From Lachnospiraceae bacterium (GTDB lineage Bacteria; Bacillota; Clostridia; Lachnospirales; Lachnospiraceae), in the NCBI GenBank assembly GCA_028692975.1, contig JAQUWF010000023.1, positions 1-38,462 on the forward strand: a DNA stretch of 38,462 nucleotides, given 5' to 3'. This document shows, in pieces, positions 24,999 through 33,579 of the stretch. Position numbers and translations under genes: made by a program. The notes under the pieces were generated by a model, which ran no database searches, was not told the origin of the DNA, and saw only the letters and a program-made list of their open reading frames with translations. The stretch's first letter is position 1; every line of letters starts with the position of its first letter.

Positions 24999-26273
24999 AT
25001 GGAATTCAAACAGGCTAAGTTTTTAAAAGGAATCATACGCATACCGGGAGACAAATCCATCTCCCACCGGGCGGTCATGTTCGGAGCCCTGTCACAGGGC
25101 AAGACCTGGGTGACCAACTTTCTCCAGGGTGCTGACTGCCTCTCCACCATCGATTGCTTCCGCAAGATGGGCGTGGATATCCAGAATCACGGAGACGGCG
25201 TCCTCATTGACGGCAACGGGCTTCATGGTCTTTTCAAGCCGAAGAGCGTCCTGGACACAGGCAACAGCGGCACCACCACCCGCCTGATCTCCGGCATCCT
25301 GGCCGGACAGAATTTTACCTGTGAGCTGACCGGTGACGAATCTATCCAGTCACGGCCCATGGGACGTATCATGAAGCCTCTGGCTATGATGGGTGCTGAC
25401 ATCCAGAGCATACGCGGCAATGACTGCGCACCCCTTTTGATCAAAGGCACACCCCTTCACGGGATTCACTACGATTCTCCGGTGGCCTCCGCTCAGGTCA
25501 AATCCTGCGTGCTCCTGGCCGGGCTCTACGCCGATGCGCCAACCAGCGTAACCGAACCAGCCCTGTCCAGGGATCACACGGAACTCATGCTCTCCGCCTT
25601 CGGTGCCAACATCACCAGCGAAGGTACCACAGCGACCATACTGCCCAATCCAGAGCTGCAGGGCCAGAAGGTACAGGTCCCAGGAGACATCTCCTCCGCC
25701 GCTTACTTCATAGCCGCCGGACTCATGGTTCCAAACTCCGAAATCTACATCAAAAATGTAGGCATCAATCCCACCCGGGACGGCATCCTTCAGGTATGCA
25801 AGGCCATGGGCGCAGATATCACCTACGAAAATCAGCACACCGTCAGCGGCGAACCCGTAGCAGACCTTCTGGTACGGACCAGCACACTACACGGCACCAC
25901 CATAGAAGGCTCACTGATCCCCACACTGATCGATGAACTCCCCATGATCGCCATCCTGGCCGCCTGCGCCGACGGCACCACCGTCATCCGCGATGCCCAG
26001 GAGCTGCGCGTCAAAGAATCCGACCGTCTGGCTATCATCGTGGACTCTCTCACATCCATGGGTGTCGATATTACCGGCACCTCCGACGGCATGATCATAA
26101 ACGGAGGCCGCCCGCTGCACGGTGCATTCATCGACAGCCACAAAGACCACCGCATAGCCATGTCCTTCGCCATAGCCGCCCTGGTTGCCGACGGGATCAC
26201 ACAAATAAAAGATGCTGACTGCGTCAACATCTCCTACCCGGATTTCTATAAAGATTTACAATCCTTAATGTAA
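24999..26273 (+). CDS. aroA: 5-enolpyruvylshikimate-3-phosphate synthase
   Basis: Transfers enolpyruvyl from PEP to shikimate 3-phosphate, the sixth shikimate-pathway step. The 424 residues contain the diagnostic motifs: GDKSISHRAVMFGAL, LDTGNSGTTTRLISGIL, SAQVKSCVLLAGL, ELRVKESDRL and DHRIAMSFAIAAL. The segment DTGNSGTTTR has Thr where many class I enzymes have Ala (GNAGTAMR), as in class II-type enzymes of Gram-positives. AGGTG lies 5 nt before the ATG. It ends the operon, with a bidirectional terminator right after its stop. Codons are richer in C at the third position than those of the acs genes. Confidence 0.96.
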   Translation: MEFKQAKFLKGIIRIPGDKSISHRAVMFGALSQGKTWVTNFLQGADCLSTIDCFRKMGVDIQNHGDGVLIDGNGLHGLFKPKSVLDTGNSGTTTRLISGILAGQNFTCELTGDESIQSRPMGRIMKPLAMMGADIQSIRGNDCAPLLIKGTPLHGIHYDSPVASAQVKSCVLLAGLYADAPTSVTEPALSRDHTELMLSAFGANITSEGTTATILPNPELQGQKVQVPGDISSAAYFIAAGLMVPNSEIYIKNVGINPTRDGILQVCKAMGADITYENQHTVSGEPVADLLVRTSTLHGTTIEGSLIPTLIDELPMIAILAACADGTTVIRDAQELRVKESDRLAIIVDSLTSMGVDITGTSDGMIINGGRPLHGAFIDSHKDHRIAMSFAIAALVADGITQIKDADCVNISYPDFYKDLQSLM

Positions 26274-26313
26274 AAAAATGGGATGCCTCAGATAACTGAA
26301 GCATCCCATTTTT
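26274..26313. terminator. Bidirectional terminator between aroA and queA
   Basis: Stem AAAAATGGGATGC-C-TCAG / CTGA-A-GCATCCCATTTTT around ATAA, T-runs on both strands, between convergent stops. Confidence 0.9.
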
Positions 26314-27337
26314 ATATGATCATCATGGCGTCGCCAAAAGAAAAAAATCTGTAACGCTCCTGTACGGCCACTTCGTATGCGTGAAGTATATGTTCTTTCC
26401 CTGCCAGTGCCGAAACCAGCATTAAAAGCGTTGACTCCGGCAGATGGAAATTCGTGATCAATCCATGGATCATCTTGAATGTGTATCCAGGATAAATAAA
26501 AATCTCCGTCCATCCACTTCCCGCTTTCAGCACCCCCTGCTCATCCGTAGCCGACTCAAGGGTACGGCAGCTGGTAGTGCCTACAGAAATCACACGGCCA
26601 CCCGCAGCCCTGGTGTCATTGATCAGCTTCGCCTGATCCTCCTCCACCACATAAAACTCCGAGTGCATATGATGCTTCTGCACATCATCCACCTTCACAG
26701 GCCGAAAGGTCCCAAGACCTACATGCAGCGTCACATGCGCGATCTTCACGCCCATATCCGCCACCTCCCGGAGCAGTTCCTTCGTAAAATGAAGTCCCGC
26801 CGTAGGTGCAGCCGCCGAGCCGTCATGCTTGGCATAAACCGTCTGGTAACGGTTCTTATCCTGGAGTTTGTGGGTAATATACGGGGGCAGCGGCATCTCG
26901 CCCAGCTGATCCAGAATCTCCTCAAAAATCCCATCATAAGAAAACTGAATCAGACGATTCCCCTCGTCCACCACATCCAGGATCTCCCCCATAAGGCGTC
27001 CGTCACCAAAGCTGATCTTCACGCCCGGTTTCGCCTTCTTGCCCGGCTTCACCAAAGTTTCCCAGACGTCATTCTCCTTCCGTTTCAGCAAAAGGATCTC
27101 GATGCGCGCATCCGTTCCAACCTTCGTCCCATACAGACGTGCCGGAATCACCTTCGTATCATTGATCACAAGGCAGTCACCTGCACGCAGGTAATCCATA
27201 ATATTCCGAAAATGCTCGTGGGTAATAGCACCAGTCTCTTTGTCCAGATGCAGCAGTCTCGAACTGCTTCGATCCTCCAGTGGATCCTGGGCGATCAGCT
27301 CCTGGGGTAAATCAAAATAAAAATCACTAGTTTTCAT
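26312..27337 (-). CDS. queA: S-adenosylmethionine:tRNA ribosyltransferase-isomerase
   Basis: QueA moves the ribosyl part of SAM to preQ1 in tRNA, making epoxyqueuosine. The 341 residues carry the family segments [61 protein letters not shown] and [19 protein letters not shown]. Its start overlaps the end of the histidine phosphatase gene by 11 nt, so it is translated from the same message. tgt is not adjacent in this window. Length and motifs are normal. Confidence 0.96.
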   Translation of the reverse strand: MKTSDFYFDLPQELIAQDPLEDRSSSRLLHLDKETGAITHEHFRNIMDYLRAGDCLVINDTKVIPARLYGTKVGTDARIEILLLKRKENDVWETLVKPGKKAKPGVKISFGDGRLMGEILDVVDEGNRLIQFSYDGIFEEILDQLGEMPLPPYITHKLQDKNRYQTVYAKHDGSAAAPTAGLHFTKELLREVADMGVKIAHVTLHVGLGTFRPVKVDDVQKHHMHSEFYVVEEDQAKLINDTRAAGGRVISVGTTSCRTLESATDEQGVLKAGSGWTEIFIYPGYTFKMIHGLITNFHLPESTLLMLVSALAGKEHILHAYEVAVQERYRFFSFGDAMMII

Positions 27338-27938
27338 AATATATTCTGTCTTCCTCCACGGACATCACCTGTCCATTGGCAATCTCAACAACATTAACAG
27401 CGCAATTTGGCGGCACACCATTTCTCCAGAAATCACCATCCTGGAAAATACTCTGCATCAAAGCACGCACCGCGGCCCCATGGGTGGCAATCAAAAGGGT
27501 AGCATTTCTCCACCGCTCACTGCGGATCAAATCCTCATAAAAAGAATGTGTCCGTTTCAAAAGCTGAGGGATCGTCTCCCCTCCGGGAGGTGCCTCGTAG
27601 TGTGGCGTATCATGGAAAAACCGATGAATCATCTCCGACGGAATCTCCATATGGTCCTTAGAACACCGTCTGCCTTCCCACTCCCCAAAACTGATCTCCT
27701 GGATCCGGCTGTCCTCGATAAAAGGAATTTCCCGGTCTCCCAGCACCAGTTCCGCCGTGGTCTTCGCTCTCTTTAAAGGGCTCACAATAGCCGCGTCAAA
27801 CTCCACATGGGAAAGGGCCTGGCCGGTTTCCCTGGCCAGACGCACTCCATTTTCATTCAGCGGGACATCTGCACATCCCTGTAGTCTCACTTCCGCATTC
27901 CATGGGGTCTCCCCATGGCGCATAACATATAATTTCAT
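27327..27938 (-). CDS. Histidine phosphatase family protein (phosphoglycerate mutase-like)
   Basis: A 203-residue branch 2-like histidine phosphatase. The catalytic phospho-acceptor is His8 in [15 protein letters not shown]; the paired Arg is within [12 protein letters not shown], the acid in ISFGEWEGR, and the second catalytic His in [13 protein letters not shown]. The family covers cofactor-dependent phosphoglycerate mutases, CobC-type alpha-ribazole phosphatases and broad sugar-phosphate phosphatases, so the substrate is open. The ATG shares one base with the pheT stop (TAATG) and the stop lies inside queA, so it is part of the pheST-queA transcript. Confidence 0.9.
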   Translation of the reverse strand: MKLYVMRHGETPWNAEVRLQGCADVPLNENGVRLARETGQALSHVEFDAAIVSPLKRAKTTAELVLGDREIPFIEDSRIQEISFGEWEGRRCSKDHMEIPSEMIHRFFHDTPHYEAPPGGETIPQLLKRTHSFYEDLIRSERWRNATLLIATHGAAVRALMQSIFQDGDFWRNGVPPNCAVNVVEIANGQVMSVEEDRIYYEN

Positions 27939-30355
27939 TACTGTCTCAACTCGATTCCCAGACCTTCCAGTCCGTTTAAAATTCTCTTCATAGTTGCTGT
28001 CATATCTGCTTCCTCCAGCGTTCTGTCCGGTGCACGGAATACGAGAGAATAAGCGATAGACTTGAATCCCGTCTTGATCTGGCTGCCCTCATAGATATCA
28101 AACAGCTTGTAGCTTTCCAGGTGTTTTCCGCCACGCTGTTCAAAGATATGCTCGATCTGGCCTACCAGGATTGCATGAGGTACTACCATGCTCAGATCAC
28201 GGGTAACTGCCGGATATTTTGCAATACCGGTATATTTGCGGTCAAAAGTAGCAAAGTCAAGGATAGCCGGAATATCCAGCACTGCAACATAAGCCTTCTC
28301 ACCGATACCGTAAGTATTTGCTACCAGCGGATGTACCTCCCCAAGATAGCCCACCTGCTCGCCATCATAAATGATATCCGCCTGACGGCCCGGATGGAAA
28401 TACGGTTTCTTATTTTCCGGTGAATAGTCGGTCTTTTTCGTCATGCCAAGTTTGTCGAAGAATTCTTCTACTACACCTTTCATATCAAAGAAATCACCAT
28501 CTCCGTACATACCCAGAGTAAACTGCATACGCTCTTCGGGCAGTTCGGTCAGCGGCAGCTGTTTTGGCAGATAAATATTGCCCAGTTCATAGAGACGCAC
28601 ACTCTTGTTTCTTCTATTGTAGTTCGTCGCCAGAGAAGTAAGCATACCGTTTAAAGGCAAGGTTCTCATAATGCTGAAATCTTCGCCCAGGGGATTCATG
28701 ATGGTAATCGCCTGACGCAGATTGTCTTCTGCAGGAATCATTAATTTATCAAATACCTTCGGGCTTTCGAAGGAATAATGCATGCCCTGGGAGAATCCGC
28801 AGCACTCCGCGATATCTCTTGCGATCCCTTCGACTTGCAGTTTGAAGGAAATTTTACCGAAGGTAGACTCACCCTTTGGCAGCGTGGTGGGAATATTGTC
28901 ATATCCGAAGAAACGAGCTACTTCCTCTGCCAGATCGGCTGTGCGGAAGATATCGTGGCGGAAGGTTGGTGCCACGATGGTGTTGTCCGCTTCGTTATAT
29001 TCCAGGTCGATTTTCTTAAAATAACCGATCATGTCTTCTCTGGAAATATCAGTTCCAAGGAGTTCATTGATCTTGTCCGGCTCGAATGGTATGGCTACCG
29101 GCTCTTTCACCGTATTATAAACATCCACAGTACCACCCACAACTTCACCTGCTCCCAGTTCTTCCATGAGCTGGCATGCGCGATCGATAGCTGCCTGTGC
29201 ATTGTTTGGATCCAGGCCCTTTTCGAACTTAGTGGAAGCGTCGGTACGCAGGCCGATCCGTTTGCTGGACAGACGAATGTTGGTTCCATCGAAGCATGCC
29301 GCCTCAAACAAAACAGTCTGTACGTGATCCGTGATCATGGAGTTTTCACCACCCATGATACCGGCGATACCCACAGCCTTTTCACCGTCACAAATCATAA
29401 GAACATTCTCATCCATGGTACGTTCCTGACCGTCTAAGGTCACGAACTTCTCCTGGGCACCTGCACGGCGCACGATGATCTCTTTCTTTGCAATCTGGTC
29501 CAGATCATAGGCGTGCATAGGCTGTCCATATTCTTCCATAACATAGTTGGTGATATCCACCAGGTTATTAATAGGCCGGATACCGTTGGAAGCCAGACAA
29601 CGCTGCATCCATTTTGGTGATGGTCCGATCTTTACATTTTTTACCACACGTGCACAGTAGCGTGAGCAGAGATCCTCGTCCTGTACACTTACTTTAATAT
29701 AATCGTGCGCATCCTCATTGTTGCCCTTTACGGTCACAGCAGGCGGTGCGAATGTCTTGTCAAAAGTTGCCGCTACTTCTCTGGCAATGCCCAGCACGCT
29801 GTAGCAGTCTACACGGTTGGACGTAACCTCATATTCGAACACCACATCGTCCAGACCCAGTGCAGTAATAGCACTCTCGCCTACCGTCGCATCCTGCGGG
29901 AAAATGTAGATACCATTTTCCGGCGCTTCCGGGTACATTTCACGGGAGCTGCCCAGTTCTTCGATGGAGCACATCATGCCGTAAGAATCGATGCCGCGGA
30001 GTTTGCCGGATTTGATCTGGATACCGCCCTTAGTCATCTTGCCATCGTGTCCCCCTGCAACTTTTCCACCGCTTAATACAACCGGAACCTTATCTCCTTC
30101 GTGTACATTGGGTGCACCTGTAACGATCTGTACCACCTCTGTCCCGACATTTACCTGGCATATGATCAGCTTGTCCGCGTCCGGGTGACGTTCGATCTTG
30201 TCGATCTGTCCGATGACGATCTTGTCCAGATCCTCGTCTAATTTGGTATAGCCCTCTACCTTGGTGCCTGACAGTGTCATAGCATCCATATATTCCTGCG
30301 CCGTCACATCCAGATCCGGCACATATGCTTTTATCCATGATAATGATGTATTCAT
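27938..30355 (-). CDS. pheT: Phenylalanine--tRNA ligase beta subunit
   Basis: The beta subunit of the tetrameric Phe-tRNA synthetase, with tRNA binding and editing. The 805 residues show, in order: N-terminal domain, the EMAP-like tRNA-binding domain at about 40-150 (IVIGQIDKIERHPDADKLII), the B3/B4 editing domain (CSRYCARVVKNVKIGPSPKW, GTNIRLSSKRIGLRTDASTK), B5 (about residue 400-480), the catalytic-like core, and the C-terminal anticodon-binding FDX-ACB domain (YPAVTRDLSMVV). Length is normal. AGAGGAG precedes the ATG. In most bacteria it follows pheS by a few bases; here 460 bp of repeats lie between. Confidence 0.97.
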   Translation of the reverse strand: MNTSLSWIKAYVPDLDVTAQEYMDAMTLSGTKVEGYTKLDEDLDKIVIGQIDKIERHPDADKLIICQVNVGTEVVQIVTGAPNVHEGDKVPVVLSGGKVAGGHDGKMTKGGIQIKSGKLRGIDSYGMMCSIEELGSSREMYPEAPENGIYIFPQDATVGESAITALGLDDVVFEYEVTSNRVDCYSVLGIAREVAATFDKTFAPPAVTVKGNNEDAHDYIKVSVQDEDLCSRYCARVVKNVKIGPSPKWMQRCLASNGIRPINNLVDITNYVMEEYGQPMHAYDLDQIAKKEIIVRRAGAQEKFVTLDGQERTMDENVLMICDGEKAVGIAGIMGGENSMITDHVQTVLFEAACFDGTNIRLSSKRIGLRTDASTKFEKGLDPNNAQAAIDRACQLMEELGAGEVVGGTVDVYNTVKEPVAIPFEPDKINELLGTDISREDMIGYFKKIDLEYNEADNTIVAPTFRHDIFRTADLAEEVARFFGYDNIPTTLPKGESTFGKISFKLQVEGIARDIAECCGFSQGMHYSFESPKVFDKLMIPAEDNLRQAITIMNPLGEDFSIMRTLPLNGMLTSLATNYNRRNKSVRLYELGNIYLPKQLPLTELPEERMQFTLGMYGDGDFFDMKGVVEEFFDKLGMTKKTDYSPENKKPYFHPGRQADIIYDGEQVGYLGEVHPLVANTYGIGEKAYVAVLDIPAILDFATFDRKYTGIAKYPAVTRDLSMVVPHAILVGQIEHIFEQRGGKHLESYKLFDIYEGSQIKTGFKSIAYSLVFRAPDRTLEEADMTATMKRILNGLEGLGIELRQ

Positions 30356-30396
30356 GTTATTCTCCTCTTTTCTTTCTACAATTCCCTAAACTCGCC

Positions 30397-30790
30397 TGTT
30401 TTCCAGCCAACTTTGGGCAGCCATGACTTGCTTTGCTTTTTGCTGCCAAATTTCCTCTAAAACCGCTCGTTTTCCAGCCAACTTTGGGCAGCCATGACTT
30501 GCTTTGCTTTTTGCTGCCAAATTTCCTCTTAAACCGCTCGTTTTCCAGCCAACTTTGGGCAGCCATGACTTGCTTTGCTTTTTGCTGCCAAATTTCCTCT
30601 AAAACCGCTCGTTCCCCAGCCAACTTTGGGCATCCATGACTTGCTTTGCTTTTTTGCTACCAAAAAATCCTTGAAAATGCGGATTTTTTGGGCAGCAGAT
30701 ACAATATTTATTATCAATTACCAAAAAGGATGATAAAGTTGCTCGTTTCCAGCCTGTTTTGGGCAGCCATGACTTATTTATCCTTGAATT
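30397..30790. repeat. Array of six degenerate ~71-bp tandem repeats between pheS and pheT
   Basis: The marker GGGCAGCCATGACTT or a variant starts at 30415, 30486, 30557, 30628, 30690 and 30761, so steps are 71, 71, 71, 62 and 71 bp. Three units near pheT are almost identical, the fourth has a few changes, and the two nearest pheS are degraded. Each good unit can fold: TTTGGCAGC pairs with GCTGCCCAAA (one extra base) across a ~21-nt loop. A further perfect 11-bp inverted repeat CCAAAAAATCC / GGATTTTTTGG lies at about 30660-30691. The period is not a multiple of 3, and the reading frames over it are not protein-like. No spacers, so not CRISPR. Confidence 0.9.
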
Positions 30791-30815
30791 ACCAAAATGT
30801 TTGAAATCTTCACTC

Positions 30816-31844
30816 CTAAAACTGTTTCAGGAAGCGTACATCGTTTTCATATAACAGGCGCATATCATCGATCTCGTATTTGAGAAGCGCGATACGCTCC
30901 ATGCCAACACCAAAGGCAAATCCGGTGTATTCCGTCGGATCGATGCCGCACATTTCCAGCACGTGAGGATGTACCATACCACATCCAAGGATCTCTATCC
31001 AGCCTTCCCCCTTGCAGAAACGGCACCCCTTGCCGCCACACTTGAAACAGCTCACGTCCATCTCAGCACTTGGCTCTGTGAATGGAAAATGGTGTGGACG
31101 GAACTTTGTCTTTGTGTCCGGTCCGAATAATTCTCTTGCAAATACTTCCAGCGTACCTTTCAGGTCTGCGAAGGTAATATTCTTGTCAATAACCAATCCC
31201 TCAATCTGATGGAAGGAAGGCGAATGGGTGGCATCCACTTCGTCTGAACGGAATACACGCCCCGGTGACAGCATACGGATAGGCAGCTTGCCCTGTTCCA
31301 TGACGCGGGCCTGTACCGGTGAAGTCTGGGTACGCAGCACAATGTCTTTGTTAATATAAAAAGTATCCTGCTCATCCTTTGCCGGATGGTTTGCCGGAAT
31401 ATTCAATTTTTCAAAATTATATTCATCATACTCTACTTCCGGGCCCTCGATGACTTCATAGCCCATTCCGATAAAGATGCGTTCTACTTCGTCCAATGCG
31501 ATGGCGTTTGGATGGCGATGTCCCATCTCAGCCTTTTTCGCAGGCAATGTCACATCGATGGTTTCTGATTCCATCTGCAGGGCAAGTTTCTTTGCCTCCA
31601 GATCCTTCTTCGTCTCCTCCAGATGTTTCTCGATGGTCTCTCGGGCTTCATTTACCCACTGGCCCACCTTTGGACGATCCTCCGGTGCCACATCCTTCAT
31701 ACCCTTTAATACACTGGTCAGCTGACCTTTCTTGCCAAGGAACGCCACGCGCACCTCATTCAAAGCATCCAAAGCGTCTACGCCCTGAATCTTCGCAGTC
31801 GCTTCTTCAATGATCTTCTTCACATTTTCCTGCACATTGCTCAT
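30816..31844 (-). CDS. pheS: Phenylalanine--tRNA ligase alpha subunit
   Basis: Catalytic alpha subunit that charges tRNA-Phe. The 342 residues have an N-terminal coiled coil (about 1-90), then class II motif 2 in SPGRVFRSDEVDATHSPSFHQ, and motif 3 in GFAFGVGMERIALLKY; GCGMVHPHVLEMCGID and AEMDVSCFKCGGKGCRFC are also typical, the latter with a zinc-like Cys cluster (CFKCGGKGCRFC) seen in many Firmicute PheS. GGAGG is 7 nt before the ATG. It is preceded by a Phe-type T-box leader and followed, unusually, by the repeat array before pheT. Confidence 0.97.
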   Translation of the reverse strand: MSNVQENVKKIIEEATAKIQGVDALDALNEVRVAFLGKKGQLTSVLKGMKDVAPEDRPKVGQWVNEARETIEKHLEETKKDLEAKKLALQMESETIDVTLPAKKAEMGHRHPNAIALDEVERIFIGMGYEVIEGPEVEYDEYNFEKLNIPANHPAKDEQDTFYINKDIVLRTQTSPVQARVMEQGKLPIRMLSPGRVFRSDEVDATHSPSFHQIEGLVIDKNITFADLKGTLEVFARELFGPDTKTKFRPHHFPFTEPSAEMDVSCFKCGGKGCRFCKGEGWIEILGCGMVHPHVLEMCGIDPTEYTGFAFGVGMERIALLKYEIDDMRLLYENDVRFLKQF

Positions 31845-31920
31845 TGTTCTTCCTCCTTTTTCTCAATAATCGAGCTGGTTCCCTACTCGATTCGCGGTCC
31901 ATCTGGCTCATTATCAACAC

Positions 31921-32167
31921 AAAAAAACCGCCCCTAAAAAGGGACGGAGTATCTTCCGCGGTACCACCCTGATTCCCAATGTAAACATTGGGCACTCATT
32001 GTATGCTTAACGCGCACTCACGTCGTAACCTACTATTATTTCAGAAACGATGCTCCGGTGGGAAACTCAATACTTACCTGAACTTAAGAAAGCTTACAGC
32101 CGATGACTTTCTCTCTCTGGAAGAAAATAAATATCTACAAACACCTTCATCACATATATCTATATCC
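31921..32167 (-). ncRNA. T-box leader (tRNA-Phe-responsive) of pheS
   Basis: The T-box core AGGGTGGTACCGCGG is at 31970-31956 on the minus strand, followed by a terminator stem CCGTCCCT / AGGGGCGG (31947-31928) and a run of Ts. Stem I shows the AGAGAG distal element with its hairpin (GAAAG / CTTTC), a stem ATTTAT / GTAAGT and a basal GGTG / CACC pairing; between them a TTC triplet at 32064-32062 is the best specifier codon and means Phe, matching the gene. Uncharged tRNA-Phe should stabilise the antiterminator and allow pheS-pheT-phosphatase-queA transcription. Confidence 0.92.
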
Positions 32168-32173
32168 TTTATC

Positions 32174-32202
32174 ATTCTAAACACAATTTCAATTTCTGTC
32201 AA
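32174..32202 (-). promoter_or_regulatory. Promoter of the T-box/pheS operon
   Basis: On the minus strand TTGACA (32202-32197), 17-nt spacer, TAGAAT (32179-32174), about 50 bp after the stop of the YihY-family gene. Confidence 0.85.
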
Positions 32203-32251
32203 GCCGGATTTTTGCAATACGTCCATTTTACGCTCCACTTTTTTCCCATGT

Positions 32252-33187
32252 CTAGTCTTTGTCTTTTTTTGCCCGCCATATTTCTTTCTTCTCTTCGAGG
32301 TGCTCCTCGATCTCGTTCTTTCTTTCCCTGGTCTCTTCCCTCACATCCTCGAAAGTTTCCCTGATCATGTTATTCTCCGGGTCCTCGGTAATCATCTGAT
32401 TGACCTCCGCTCCGATTAAGAAAAGGTACATACAAAAATACACCCACAACATGGTCAGGATAATCGTAGTCAGACTGCCGTACATGGTCATATAGCCCTG
32501 GAAATGATCCAGGTAAATAGAAAAGAAATAGGAAAAAGCCGCCCATGACACTGCTGTTAACAATGCGCCCGGAAGCTGATACTTGAATCTCACCTTGCGG
32601 TTTGGCAGGAATTTATAAAAACACAAAAAGGCGACTGCCAGGGCAAACAGCATGACGATAGTCCGAAACTGCATGATAAAAGCAGTAATGCCTTCGATCC
32701 AGGGCCAGTTGCCGATCATCCACCGCTGAATCGTCCTGCCAAATACCAGCAGCAGCAGGGTCGCCACGATCGCCACAATAAATATAATCGTAAAAACCAT
32801 AGCGCGAAAACGCATATAAAACCAGTTACGAGTCTCCTGTACCTGATTGATCACGTTCAGCCCGTTATTTAAAGCCTGAAATCCCTTGGCCGCAGACCAT
32901 ACAGCCACCACTGCCGATATAGGCACCACGGAACTAGATCTGGTGTAGATCTCGTTTACCACTGAACTAACCAGTGCCTTAAAGGAATCCGGTATAGCAG
33001 TCTGTATCATATTCATAATCATCGATTCGGTAACCGGTGTAAACTGTATAATAGACAGCAAAAGGAGTACAAAAGGGAAAAAGGACAACACCAAAAAGAA
33101 TGCACTCTGCGCAGCGTAAGCACCCACATGATCATTCATCATTCTCCCTAAAAAACTCATAATATTGTTCCAAAGTTTTTTTACCAA
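32252..33187 (-). CDS. YihY/BrkB-family inner membrane protein
   Basis: A 311-residue membrane protein of the YihY (virulence factor BrkB) family, formerly mistaken for RNase BN. About six hydrophobic helices are visible, with the family motifs AYAAQSAFFLVLSFFPFVLL near the N-terminus, VPISAVVAVWSAAKGFQALN in the middle and the last helices around YGSLTTIILTMLWVYFCMYL followed by FLIGAEVNQ. The last ~45 residues are highly charged and probably cytoplasmic. The start is a TTG (33187) with GTGAGG 8 nt upstream; no better start is seen. Its biological role is not settled. It is upstream of, but has a separate promoter from, pheS. Confidence 0.88.
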   Translation of the reverse strand: MVKKLWNNIMSFLGRMMNDHVGAYAAQSAFFLVLSFFPFVLLLLSIIQFTPVTESMIMNMIQTAIPDSFKALVSSVVNEIYTRSSSVVPISAVVAVWSAAKGFQALNNGLNVINQVQETRNWFYMRFRAMVFTIIFIVAIVATLLLLVFGRTIQRWMIGNWPWIEGITAFIMQFRTIVMLFALAVAFLCFYKFLPNRKVRFKYQLPGALLTAVSWAAFSYFFSIYLDHFQGYMTMYGSLTTIILTMLWVYFCMYLFLIGAEVNQMITEDPENNMIRETFEDVREETRERKNEIEEHLEEKKEIWRAKKDKD

Positions 33188-33235
33188 ATTATAAACCTCA
33201 CTCTGTAAAACTCTGTTATGATACCCTTATACATT

Positions 33236-33265
33236 AAAGAGAGTCATTTTCATGACTCTCTTTTT
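33236..33265 (+). terminator. Terminator-like hairpin just upstream of the 6S RNA
   Basis: A perfect 12-bp stem AAAGAGAGTCAT / ATGACTCTCTTT with a TTTC loop and a T-run on the plus strand only. No plus-strand gene precedes it, so it either ends a small unannotated transcript or belongs to the 5' end of a 6S precursor. Confidence 0.55.
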
Positions 33266-33270
33266 GTCTT

Positions 33271-33455
33271 TTGCATGCCCCGGGGTGCCGTTCCCATATT
33301 TTGACGCCTAGCAAAGCTAGGTGGGTAACCGCAGCCATGCTTCTGTCTTCCACTGCAAACGGTGGCCTGACATCCAAATGGACGTTTAGGAATCCCATGA
33401 AATAAAATGTAGGTTCAAAATAATAAGGTGATCGTACATCCCAGGAAACATGCTC
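33271..33455 (+). ncRNA. ssrS: 6S RNA (probable)
   Basis: The ends pair as in 6S RNA: GCATG with CATGC, then CCGGGGTG with CATCCCAGG (one bulged A). Inside the 5' half, GTTCCCATATTTTGA followed by the small hairpin CCTAGC-AAA-GCTAGG and ACCGCAGC parallels the central-bubble layout of E. coli 6S (GTCCCC, ATATTTCA, hairpin, CGCGG); the 3' half has GGTTCAA. An apical stem CCACTG / CGGTGG is present. The ~183-nt length is right. 6S RNA binds the sigma-70 holoenzyme and tunes transcription in stationary phase. Strand is assigned from these motifs. No convincing promoter was found. The remainder of 33188-33579 holds only flanking hairpins. Confidence 0.75.
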
Positions 33456-33526
33456 CTGTTCTTTTTCTAAATTAATTATAGTCTATTATCTCATGAAATA
33501 CAACATATAATGCTGGAAAGTTTTGC

Positions 33527-33561
33527 AAAAAGCAAAAATCCCGGCAGACACGCTGCCGGGA
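33527..33561 (-). terminator. Terminator of pckA
   Basis: On the minus strand TCCCGGCAG-CGTGT-CTGCCGGGA followed by TTTTTGCTTTTT, about 20 nt after the pckA stop. Confidence 0.92.
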
Positions 33562-33579
33562 CTGAAAAAACTATTTTAC

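Noticed and set aside
26444..27310. A 288-codon open frame on the plus strand
   Set aside because: Antisense to queA, with no start signal and no recognisable domain.
28778..29437. A 219-codon open frame on the plus strand
   Set aside because: Antisense to pheT, within a well-supported gene.
30357..30717. Two overlapping minus-strand frames of 62-88 codons in the pheS-pheT gap with repeated peptides
   Set aside because: The 71-bp period shifts the frame at each unit, the frames overlap one another, and the composition is not protein-like. They are by-products of the tandem repeats.
30397..30790. Possible CRISPR array
   Set aside because: The units are direct tandem copies with no unique spacers of constant length, and no cas genes are near.
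33236..33265. Hairpin as the terminator of pckA
   Set aside because: Its T-run is on the plus strand, and pckA already has a stronger terminator at 33527-33561.
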